Below, piece after piece: positions 55,035 to 64,000 of a stretch of 64,000 nt of DNA; position 1 is the stretch's first letter, and every line of letters begins with the position of its first letter. This DNA is from Rhodocollybia butyracea. Taxonomy: Eukaryota; Basidiomycota; Agaricomycetes; Agaricales; Omphalotaceae. The notes under the pieces are model-generated. The model saw only the letters and a list, made by a program, of their open reading frames with translations, made no database searches and was not told the origin of the DNA. The translations under genes and the position numbers were made by a program. The stretch is taken from contig JADNRY010000054.1 in NCBI GenBank assembly GCA_015501585.1, positions 226,919 through 290,918 of the forward strand. The letters are read 5' to 3'.

Positions 55035-55062
55035 CATTAAGAGTCAGGGCTCTTACAAAAAT
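55035..55062 (+). repeat. CATTA duplication, last 18 bases of LTR A, AAAAT duplication
   Basis: 55035-55039 is the right CATTA copy, 55040-55057 (AGAGTCAGG...TTACA) completes the split LTR of A, and 55058-55062 is the right AAAAT copy, after which the host exon resumes at TCAGCACATCGCC. Confidence 0.88.
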
Positions 55063-56751
55063 TCAGCACATCGCCGAGGTGTATAAAAGTAATTTAGGAT
55101 CGGCCGATGCCCCATTCTTGGTGGTACGGAATTCCCAGACCATTACGCTCTACTCAATGTGGCCCAAGCGCCGAGTACAAATTGTATTGAAGTTGGTGAA
55201 GAGCCCGAGAGAAGTACTGCTTAATTTTGATCTGGATGTTTGTGCTACTGGATGGGATGGAACGGAAGTGTGGATGCTTCCGAGGTTTGTTAGAGCATTG
55301 GAGAGTACGCTGGATGATGATTTTGTCGAAGGAATTCATAATGCTGATGTAGCTTCACCACAGCGGGTACGAATGTCTTTACTATGGATCTTATCAATGG
55401 ACACTACCTCGGAGATAGAAAAGCGACTCGAGACAAACGGTATAATATTCGTCTTTTTACATTATTGTATACTTATTCCCCAGTTTCAGTGTCTTCAAGT
55501 ACGCAAAACGCGGCTATGGTATCCGTATTCTCCCAATCTACATCGGCTGGCTCTCCCCTTTCCAATCCCTCACCCCCACCTCCAAGACCTTACTTGCTTC
55601 AATCTCTCTCGGCGAAAAGCTTCGTCCTCCACCGCTCTCCCTGCTGACAATCGCCAGAGAATCTCGAGAATGGACCCGCCAAGTCGTTCAACGTTACATC
55701 AAGAACAGTCAATCCAACTCTGCTGTAACGGACCAGTTTCCAGAAAGCGGAGTCAAAAAAAGAATGGACTACCGGTTTTTACGCACGCAATGTTGGGGGG
55801 TTATGGCCAGATTACGTCGGAGCCGCAGGGAAGGAGCTGTTTAACTGGCTTTGAATTGTTCATGAGGCATGTCGCACTGTGGGAGATGGAGCAGGCAGGG
55901 GAGATCGAGTGAGCATCGAGTTTTGATCCCGATTGCCTTCTAGCTGACCACCTTATTTTTCGTGGAGCATTCGCGGGCACGTTTTTGCAGAAGACGTGTA
56001 CAACAACATTGGACAAGTCGCGTATGATGATACACCCAGTAAGTTGATTCGGATTTCTCATTTCACTCACTCATCTTATTACAGATACGAATGGGATGAG
56101 AACTTCAATATCAAAGACTTTATTGAATCCATTGATCGCTACAACGATTGTGAATTACAATCACCAGAACTGGAATGGCGAAACCATCGCCTGAAATTCC
56201 CTACTGTTCAACGAGTGACACATGCCTCGTCCATAACAGAAATCCTCTCTCCAAGTCACGATGTTGTGATCCCGGTTGTTACCACAGAAGAATTTGTGAC
56301 GTTTGCTAACGCATCTGTAGTGGAAGCTTTGGAGATGAAAGGGATACTTGGGAATGAGAAGATTATTCCGCTGACTGTCCTAGATCATGATGGAAAGCAT
56401 GAAGTTCTGACTGTATGGCGCTTGAACAAGGTGCTGAATTGGCAGATGGTTGATAGACGCATTGATGAGTGCGTTTGCTACTGTGTCTATCACATCTTGT
56501 GAAATCCCACTGACACTGCCCTTCTCTGTAGAGTCCGTGAAGTCCTGTGGGCTTTTCATCGAGCCAACGAGCGTCTCCTAGTACCTGAGCTAGCTGAGCG
56601 TATAGATTTTCTCAGAACGAATCTCTCCAAGCGAGCTATCAGAATATCAGAAAAAGATGAAAACCTTGCATTTGTTAGGTGGGTGGGAAGAGAGCCGTAT
56701 GATGTGGATGGACTTTCCCGTGATGAAGATACAGATTACGAGGACAAGTGA

Positions 56752-57366
56752 GGATGAATAAGTCACGTTGCTTGAAATTTCTGTACATGTTATCAAATTA
56801 GCTACAGATATATGGCTGAAATCAGAGTGCAATGTAGAAGTTCAACTAGTGTTTGATTGAGTAGTGCAGCGATTTCGTTTACGGTAAGGTCAAAGCAAAA
56901 CCTATTCAACGCCAGTATATTACAATCGGATTACAATCATAGCAAACATGTTTTTCAGTTTATCCGACAAAGGTCGCAGGTCTCTGGATTACCTCTATCC
57001 GAGCTGGTACATATTAAGGCTCTTTTGAGCTCTACTGTAGCTAAGGATACTACTCATTAACACTTAACGATTTCATCACATTGTGGGCCGGCTGTTCCCA
57101 GGCTGCGCGACCCCCGGCCAATTGCGCCGAGTATAAATCTATCTATCTATTAGTCCAGTTTATCATCTATCTCCTGCACAAGGTGCATAACCAGGGCAGG
57201 AGTTCTGGAAATGTTTTTGAAGGAAAGGCAAATGATTTTTGGATCATATTTGTGCGTAATATATGTTTTTGTTCTCCGCCACTTCGTACTTGAAGCACTT
57301 GAAAAGAATTCCAGGCTCAAAGAACGTGCTTTGTGGGTAACGTGAGATATCCTTACAAGAACAGGC
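56752..57366. other. Intergenic, no gene seen
   Basis: About 610 bp between the convergent copy 2 pseudogene and RQC1. Contains a short TATC microsatellite near 57140. No coding signal. Confidence 0.55.
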
Positions 57367-60334
57367 CTAGTCAACACCAGCTTCATCTCTCAAACGCTCC
57401 TCGGGCTCATCATCAGATTCAGAATCATCCGCATTTGCACGACCACCAGCACCACCCCAAAACCGTCCTAGGAAGTTCCGTATAATGCGCACAGGAAGAG
57501 GCTGAAAACAAGATCAGGACAGCACTGCAATTAATGAATGGACAGCCTACAGAAATATCCTCGTCCTCGTCTTCTTCCTCATCCCCAGATAGGTCTTCAT
57601 CCTCCCCTCCCTCATTGTGTTCGTTTCCAGCTCCCGCTCCAATTCCAGCGCCATTTATACCTGCTTCCAACAAGATATCTTCTAATCCTGGCATTTGGCC
57701 TGGCATCCCCCTACCGTCCACATTTTCACCTAGGTCCATGGCAGCAACAGCTAACAAATCCTCTAATGCATCTGGTGGTAACATCTCCATCGCCTGAGCA
57801 AACTGAAGGATGCCATCTGGCCCTGGGAATCGTTGCTGAAGGGCTGGGTTATTCTCGAAAATGGCCTATAAGGGAAATGCATCAGGAATAAATGTAAGTA
57901 AAAGGGAAGCTACTCATACATACCTGCACTTGATGTCTCTCATGAACGTTTGGGATCAATCTCGCCAGTCTCCTTTCTTGCAGCTCTCTTTCCCTCCTTG
58001 TCAGTCTCCTTGTTCCAACTAACTCTTTCATCTTTATCGATACCAGCAAAAAAACTCATCTCCATACTCAGATAAGCGAACTTTGTTTGGTGGAGGAAGA
58101 GGATCGCATGCCAAGCCGGAGTTATTGCTACTCAAGACTGGATTTGGTATGAATGGAAGCAGTGAGCGGAAAGATAGTGTAGACTCGAGAACAAGTAAGT
58201 GTCGATAAACTGCGTAAGGTAATGCGCCTGTGCGTTCCCCTTCGCTATACATGGTAATAAAGCGATTACGACGAGGGGTTGGGGGCAGTGAGGAAGGAAG
58301 AGAAGAAAAATGGGAAGTCATAGTCTCCGCGAACCAATCAGCGATCTTGGGGTCTTTCCACAGCGAGAACGATCGCTGTACATAGATGTGGGAGAGGAGG
58401 TGAAGAATAGCAATGGGAGTAGACAAAGATCTGCATGACACAAAACAGTTTAGCTTCGAAGAAAGTATGGAAAGGGCCGTAAACCAACCTAGAATCAGTC
58501 TGTATTCGAAAATCTTTGTGGCCTCGTATATTTGCAGGAAAGCGCTACATCTAGTTTGTCTGCCAGCAGTGGAACAATGGAAGGGAATGAATCTGCTGCT
58601 TCAATAAGGGCTGATGTACTACTACTTTTATCCTGCTCCTTGTTAGTTAGCCTAAGCGCCAATGCCCTTGCGAACGTCCAACCAGGCAAAACGCTCGGGT
58701 CCATCCGACATGTCGATGTTGACCTGGAAGAGACTCCAGTGGATTTTTCGTCAAACAACTTGAATACATCCAATAACCACTGCGGCATTCCTGCTTTGAA
58801 CGCGAGGAAATCCAGATGAAGTAGAGCCCGTGAGGATCACACCATGGGTCCAAGGAGTACATCAATTTCGTGAACTCGAACGCAGTGCGCATGCAGCCAC
58901 GTCGTTGGAGATCACTGAAGATTTGATAACAGTCAGTACGACCGCTTCTTTCAAAATAATGGAGCAGAAACTGACGACGCCTGCCGATGTAGCGCAAGGT
59001 AAAACGGACGATTTTTCCACTCTATCAAAATCTAGCCTGTTGAGCCCAGTTGTGAAACTAAATCCACCAACAAATGCACGTTCGTATGCGAACATGACTC
59101 GGTCAACGGCATCAACCGCGGATGAGTGCTCTTGTATTAATTTAGTGGGGTCAATTAATGCGACATAGATGAAAGCAAGTTGGGCCTTACCTTCACGATG
59201 CCTAAAAACTTCGGCTAGTTGCAACCATGAGTCGGCGTGCCACGGAGCTCTCTGGATGAGGCCGTAGAATCCTTGTGGATCTGCGAAAAGTGTAAATGCA
59301 TGTGTATCGGTCTACAAAAGACACTCACCGCCGGAAGCTACAACGTGTAGAAAAAAGCATGGTCGTACTTTTTATACTTTTTGCTGTACTCAACCGTCCA
59401 CCATCTCTCTCCCTCGAATGATGTACCGCTTGCTGAGTCCGTCCACCGATTACGATCAAACTTCTCAGCCACTTCCTCATCCGTCAGTTGCTTCGCGGAC
59501 AATCCTTCCCTCATATGTGCTGAGGCCAATTCGACTGTGGCTTCGTCAGTACAGACCGTTGCGTAACATGCGCACGCTTCGATGATCCACTGGATTTATC
59601 TTTATTTGCCGCAACAACTTTAGAGCCAAAGAACTTTTTGAGTTCGGCTTCGCTGTCGAGATGAGCGGGAGACACCGCGAACAAGGATGAAAGTGATCGT
59701 GTCATGGTATTCATGCTTGTATCGGCCAAGTTGCGTTTGAATTCTGGGTGTCTGAATGAATACTAAGAACGTTGCATGCATAATTAAAGAAATGGAGTGT
59801 TACTTTATCGAAAGCGCTTCTAGAGCTTCATCAATCTCGTCTATGCCGGCCTTTCTGGCCTTGGCTTTGGCCTTCTTCGCTGCTTTCTTTCATTCTTGGG
59901 TAAGGCAGGTATAGATCCAGATGATGTACTAGGTCCTGACTTGATGGGTAATATCGGACTTGATTTCGATTGGAATTGCAGTTTTTTTCTTCTTCTTCGA
60001 CTGGAAGATATCAGCAATCAGTACAGCCCACATCGTAGTGAGAAAAAACACGAACACGAACTTTTTTCGACTTTGACGATCGAGATTTGGAATCATCCTC
60101 GGATTCTTCTATTTCTTCGTCCTCTGGGGTGAAAGAGCTAGGGGGAAAAGTTGAGCGAAACATCAACATCGCTGTGAATGCGTAACCGCTGCGAATCCTG
60201 ATGCGCCAGGCTTACTTTTCGGTGTTTCTTCCTCCGAGCCTTCTTCCTCTGAAAACCTTTATATTATTATTTCCTCCCAGCGTTTCGAGCTCTTCGAGTT
60301 CCCGCTGTTGTCTTTTGTTCAGACGTGGCGCCAT
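57367..60334 (-). pseudogene. RQC1: RQC1/TCF25-like protein with many one-base frame breaks
   Basis: Rqc1 works with Ltn1, Rqc2 and Cdc48 to clear stalled nascent chains from 60S ribosomes. From 60334 (MAPRLNKRQQRELEELETLG) the frames read ERWWTVEYSKKYK, LHVVASGDPQGFYGLIQRAP, WHADSWLQLAEVFRHRE, FSFTTGLNRLDFDRVE, QRRGCMRTAFEFTKLMYSLD and MPQWLLDVFKLFDE. Then come AILHLLSHIYVQRS, LVGTRRLTRRERELQERRLA and an acidic C-terminus ending EAGVD at 57367. About nine single-base indels separate these: extra bases at runs near 59351, 59369, 59012, 58539, 58048 and 58033; missing bases near 59888, 59523 and 58827. Protein sequence between breaks is well conserved, so this is a very young pseudogene or uncorrected sequence error. 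A working copy would be expected elsewhere if it is real decay. Confidence 0.75.
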
Positions 60335-60677
60335 GTAGATTGTGTATTGTAACGGAGAGAAAGGATGTTGAAGGTAAAAGTCAAAGAAGAGTCAATTCGA
60401 CTCTTATCTACTTTCCGGCGTTTCCGAGCACTACGTCATCTTTGAATCCGTTGCCATCTCACACTCATTCTTCTTTCGCGCTTGTTATGGACTTCATGAT
60501 AGGCAAGTAGAACTTTCTGGCGGTTGATGTCAATGAGGTGGGACGTCTTAAATAATTACGGGCCAAGACGTTCCGATGTCATACAATAAAAATTTTCTTT
60601 TTACTTCCTTTTACGTTCTATGGGTCAAGTAAAGAGTCATTCCGTAATACCTCGTTCGAGCTCCTCAAACCAGAGAG
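60335..60677. repeat. Promoter of RQC1 and repeated 3' flank of the seven-helix family
   Basis: From about 60418 the sequence (TTTCCGAGCACTACG..., ATGGGTCAAGTAAAGAGTCATTC...) recurs, diverged, at 63360-63640. It is the 3' flank of the membrane-protein copies and shows that the duplicated unit reaches to within about 85 bp of the RQC1 start. Confidence 0.65.
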
Positions 60678-61939
60678 TTAAAATTCATCTTGGTTGGACT
60701 GGGCAGTATCGAGAGCAATGCTCGGATTTGTTGCGGCGCAGAGAATGTACGCAAATGGGAAGGTCGGGCTGGACTGAATAACGTAGCTTTCCGATCCGCT
60801 GGGTTGTGTGCTGACACGGATAATAATGAGGTTGAATGCGATTGAAAAGAATCTGAAGTTCCTATTGGTTTGCATTATCAGTTTCCTTCTAGGTGAACAT
60901 ATAGTGACAGTCCAAAAATGACGCCCTGTGTACCTACCGCATGTGAAAGCGTGTTAAAACGAGTTGCTGCGCACCAAGAACGTGGATGAAGGTGATGAAA
61001 GCTGAGGTAGTGTACAGCAGACCCGACTCAATGATAATTCGGATGACTCTTTGAAGTCTCGTCTTTCTGTGGGCACTGCGTCTGAAGAGGTTGGGGTGCG
61101 CACCCAGGTGAGGCCTCAGTTCGAATAGCATAAAGACTGTTGTCTACATGCCAAATGCGACTATACAATAAAACCTTTAGGATGAAGCCAGTAAGCGGTT
61201 AACAATGAATAATATCGATTGAATATTACCAGTGGTGATGACGTTGTTGACAAGCGACATACCCCATGCCACAGTAAAAGCAACCTGGAGCTCTGCTACC
61301 TCAGTGAGTAATACTTTAGGGTTATTTCGTTGACTCGCTTCCGAGAAGATACTGAATATTACCATCGCAACATCTCCAAAACCATAATAAGGCGGGGAAT
61401 GTTATCAGAGTGGTACTGCGGTTCGATACAAATCCAGCACCGGTAAACCTGGGAAGTGAGTGAGATTTGAGGAAAAGACACTGGTGGAGATCCCGAATGC
61501 CTACCAAAATCGCGTCGCTGATAAGCTTGCCTAGAGCAATATTACACGACTAGATACCGAATAAAATACAATAATATCAAAACGGAGACGAGCACATGCG
61601 ATTGTTGTAAGTGCTCACCTCTAAGATATTGACCCAGTTGGTCAATCCGGTGAACTCTGCTGCTGAACCTCCTGGCCGGTGTAGAATATAAACGCTTGGA
61701 TGGCACGCATTAACAACAGTGCGACATCAAATGTGCACAATGCCAACAGTACAAGGGCCATTGCGAGCATCAGCCAGTGGATTGTCATGCGGTCTTAAGC
61801 TTGCCGCCTCTTTCATCGGACATCCAAAGAAGAAGTAACGCAAACAGTAGGCAGATGTGATCAGGAGCATACCCCATAAAACACTGCAGAGAAACAGGGT
61901 TAGCAATTGAGCCTCGCTGATCCCAAAAGAGTCTGCCAT
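60678..61939 (-). pseudogene. Seven-helix membrane protein of an Agaricomycete family, long copy
   Basis: Uncharacterised multi-helix family common in mushrooms. Start MADSFGISEAQLLTLFLCSV at 61939. Segments in order: HWLMLAMALVLLALCTFDVA, EFTGLTNWVNIL, VYRCWI, VSNRSTTLITFPALLWF, VAFTVAWGMSLVNNVITTG, RVIRIIIESGLLYTTSAFIT and the end AFNLIIIRVSTQPSG to 60678. Consecutive segments lie in different frames: about one base extra near 61795, one missing near 61682, and one extra each near 61436, 61384 and 61158. The set of breaks resembles those in the neighbouring RQC1 gene. Most likely decayed; error cannot be excluded. Confidence 0.65.
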
Positions 61940-62880
61940 GATATTAATAGCTGGGTGATGTTGGAGGTTGCTGGGCGGTCCTTGTTATATAAGGTCCAGG
62001 AGCCTGGAGTGGTCAATTTGACATTTGCGCCCATGATCAACCTTCAGCGCCTCAGCACGCTACAGCACCGTCCCAATCGCTTCGGCACGTCGTCCTAATT
62101 TGAACCTTCAGGCATTTTCTTTGTACTGGATCCAGTTCATTTGACACCCGAGGGCAGTGTAGTATCAGAGCGACTCAGAATCCACGTTGTTCAAAAATTT
62201 GAAGTCATTTCTCTTGCGTGGACAATCAAGGAAAAGAGAAACAAGTTCTATCTGGCCTGCCTATCTTGGCCGTCTGTTACAACCAGGGATGCATCCATAC
62301 TTGGAAGAGCAGCTTCAGTCAAATTTTAATCGAAAGTTAGATTCTAGATTGAACGATGTGAGATTTTCAAGTCGACGGCATAGCGTGAGAACGTTTCTGG
62401 ATTGATGAGGCCTTGAGGTCGGATGAGTACATTAAATGATTACAGGTTACGAGCCAAGTGGTCCTTTCTTCAATGCAAGTCCCAGTGTCAATGTAATAGT
62501 AATTTCTTTCATATTCAATTACTTACAGTTTTATACCGCGTATGTAAGTTTTAAGTACCGGGGCGCGGGAAGCCTGAGCTATTACGAGTTCGGGTCTGTA
62601 GCGGTGGGGGGCGTTGTGTGTCATACCAGGGTCTGTGTAGCTATGTATGGAGTTGTTTCTAAGTAATTTCAAGTGGTATAAGGGCTGGTTTAAAAAGCAT
62701 GACCATAAAGATGCATTGTCACACACCGTAAAACCAAGTTTGCTTCCAGGCGTATCCACACTGTGGCATACAGCTTTTGCCGGATCTTGCGCAGCACACT
62801 TGTCAGGAGTCCTCTCCTGACTAGCCGGCCAAAGCCTGGGTGTTGAGTACGTTGAGTCCGGGAGCGCACCAATGCTCTCG
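61940..62880. other. No gene seen
   Basis: About 940 bp between the long copy and the next fragment. A short stretch near 62405-62465 weakly resembles the repeated 3' flank. No extended open frame. Confidence 0.5.
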
Positions 62881-62892
62881 GGACAGTGTGAC

Positions 62893-63290
62893 AGTTCATT
62901 TTGGTTGGAGTGGCACTGGCAGTACCAAGAGCAGTGCTCGGATTTGTTGCGGCAGAGAATCGCAATGGGAAGGTCAAGTGAGACTGAATAGCGTAGCTTT
63001 CTGATTCACTGGGCTGTGTGCTGAGGCGGATAATAATGAGCCTAAGGTTGAAAGAATTTGAAGTTCCTATTGGTTTGGTTTGTCAGTTTCCTTCTAGGTG
63101 AACATACAGTGACAGTCCAAACATGACGCCTTACCGCATCTGAGATCGCGTAAAACGAGTTGCTTGATGAAGGTGATGAAAGCTGTAAGTAGTACTGTAT
63201 AGCAGACCCGACTCAACGATAATTCGGATGACTCTTTGGAGTCTTATCTTTCTGTGGGCATTGCACCTCAAGAGGCTATCCTGTGACCCC
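62893..63290 (-). pseudogene. Fragment of the seven-helix family, 3' part, copy 2
   Basis: Nucleotide match to 60690-61110 (shared blocks GTGCTCGGATTTGTTGC, GTTCCTATTGGTTTG, CTTCTAGGTGAACATA, TCGGATGACTCTTTG), with many small gaps and substitutions. It covers the last two helices and tail only; no upstream exons follow, and no long frame remains. Confidence 0.75.
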
Positions 63291-63359
63291 TACCCCTCAT
63301 GCGGACCAGACTTCCCTTGAGTGAGTGATTTTCTTCACTCTCGTGATTCTGGCTGCGAC

Positions 63360-63640
63360 AGCGTTTCCGAGTACTACGCCATCTTTAGGCTCTTCATAGT
63401 GCTGCCACTCGCACTCGTTCTTTCACACTTATTATGGGCTTCATGATAGGCAGATATACCTTATGGCGGTGATGAGGTAGGACGTCTTGAATAATTACGC
63501 GTAGAGCCAATTGTCCTTTCCTTTTCCAATGGTTCAGTCTGAAGTCATAATCGAAATATTTTGTTTTCAATTTCTATGGGTCAAGTAAAGAATCATTCTG
63601 CAACGCGGCCTCGGTTGAGCTCCTGAAGCCAGAGAGTGAG
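63360..63640. repeat. Second copy of the family 3' flank
   Basis: Diverged copy of 60418-60676, in the same orientation, placed directly before the third copy of the gene 3' end. Confidence 0.7.
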
Positions 63641-63644
63641 CCCA

Positions 63645-64000
63645 TCTTGGTTGAACTGGCAGTATCAAGAGTAGTGCTCGGATTTGTTGCTGCGGAGAAT
63701 GTACGCAGGGGGAAGGTCAAGCTAGACTGAATAACGTAGCTTTCTGATGCCTGGGTTGTGTGCTGACACGGATAATAATGAGGTTGAATGCGATTGTAAA
63801 GAATCTGAAGTTCCTATTGGTTTGCATGTCAGTTTCCTTCTAGGTGAACATACAGTGACAGTCCAAAGACGCCTTACCGCATCTGAGATTGCATAAAACG
63901 AGTTGCTGCGTACCAAGAACGTGACGAAGGTAATAAAAGCTGAGGTAGTATACAGCAGACCCGACTCAATGATAATTCGGGTGACTTTTTGGAGTCTTGT
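63645..64000 (-). pseudogene. Fragment of the seven-helix family, 3' part, copy 3 (runs off the window)
   Basis: Matches 60690-61060 more closely than copy 2 does, for example TGACACGGATAATAATGAGG and GACCCGACTCAATGATAATT, but with gaps in the coding region. The window ends within it, so upstream exons may exist outside. Confidence 0.75.

Larger units (their letters stand above)
52096..55057 (+). mobile_element. Small LTR retroelement A, carrying nested element B
   Basis: LTR 52096-52247, internal region 52248-53422, 3' LTR split into 53423-53556 and 55040-55057 (134 + 18 = 152 bases, the same as the 5' LTR). Without the nested copy it is 1,479 bp. LTRs begin TG and end CA (TGTAACGCC...GCTCTTACA). 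A purine-rich tract AGGGGGCA stands two bases before the 3' LTR. Flanked by AAAAT on both sides. No reverse transcriptase, RNase H, protease or integrase is encoded, so it must have been moved by another element's proteins. No clear TGG-type primer-binding site follows the 5' LTR. Confidence 0.88.
50994..56751 (+). pseudogene. Nucleotidyltransferase-like protein, copy 2 (disrupted)
   Basis: Paralogue of the copy at 47368, split into 50994-52095 and 55063-56751 by the nested retroelements. Independent lesions: (1) CGA to TGA stop at 51143-51145 in exon 2; (2) the insertion, inside the exon after LDVDAANKKI and before HIAEVYKSNLG; (3) loss of about 10 bases near 55745-55770, shifting the frame. 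It also lacks 12 bases present in copy 1 near 52010. The site broken in copy 1 is intact here (LGEKLRPPPLSLLTIARES). The C-terminus is complete to 56751 and diverges after REPY. Not functional as one protein. Confidence 0.85.
50290..56770 (+). repeat. Tandem duplication, unit 2 (interrupted by retroelements)
   Basis: Second copy of the unit at 46555-50255, enlarged by a 2,962-bp insertion (52096-55057) plus one target-site copy. Without it the unit is about the same length as unit 1. Similarity ends shortly after the stop at 56751. Confidence 0.8.

Noticed and set aside
52096..55057. DNA transposon with TGTAA/TTACA terminal inverted repeats
   Set aside because: Long direct terminal repeats, a polypurine tract and TG...CA ends fit an LTR element; no transposase is present.

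Overview
The window looks like nuclear DNA of a mushroom-forming basidiomycete (Agaricomycete, probably Agaricales). Genes are dense and cut by many introns of about 45-70 nt. The protein families are fungal: HapX, GIT1-type permease, NudE, Sls1, eIF3b. Two Agaricomycete-expanded families are also present: a nucleotidyltransferase-like family and a seven-helix membrane family. All calls come from reading and mentally splicing the sequence; no database search was run.

1-46.9 kb is ordinary housekeeping DNA. In order: a Ser/Thr-rich membrane protein (runs off the left edge), Rac1, a zinc-finger protein, a DUF423 membrane protein sharing an 81-bp promoter with SPB1, an Sls1-like mitochondrial protein, a GIT1-like transporter, eIF3b, the iron regulator HapX, a PPR protein, a free-standing adenylate-forming enzyme, RPS28, a GT8 glycosyltransferase, KAE1, the E2 subunit of pyruvate dehydrogenase, a predicted CCCH-ankyrin-AAA+ fusion, an SH3 membrane protein, exosome CSL4, NudE, and cystathionine gamma-synthase (CGS). 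These genes share compact spacing but not a pathway; several pairs are convergent with 27-210 bp between stops.

46.5-56.8 kb is a tandem duplication. The repeated unit is the 5' end of CGS, its divergent promoter (with a conserved CACGTG box) and a nucleotidyltransferase-like gene. Both gene copies are broken at different sites. The second copy also carries a pair of small LTR retroelements, one inserted inside the 3' LTR of the other. Two perfect 5-bp target-site duplications (AAAAT outer, CATTA inner) and LTR-specific base differences let the nesting be resolved to the base. The element is about 1,479 bp, has 152-bp LTRs and a single 344-residue ORF, and shows no reverse transcriptase or integrase. 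This is the strongest candidate for something undescribed.

57.4-64 kb holds an RQC1/TCF25 gene with about nine single-base frame breaks, mostly in short homopolymers, followed by a decayed tandem array of the seven-helix membrane family (one long copy and two 3' fragments, the last running off the right edge). Similar one-base breaks occur in the adenylate-forming enzyme and in HapX, so sequencing or assembly error must be weighed against true gene decay.
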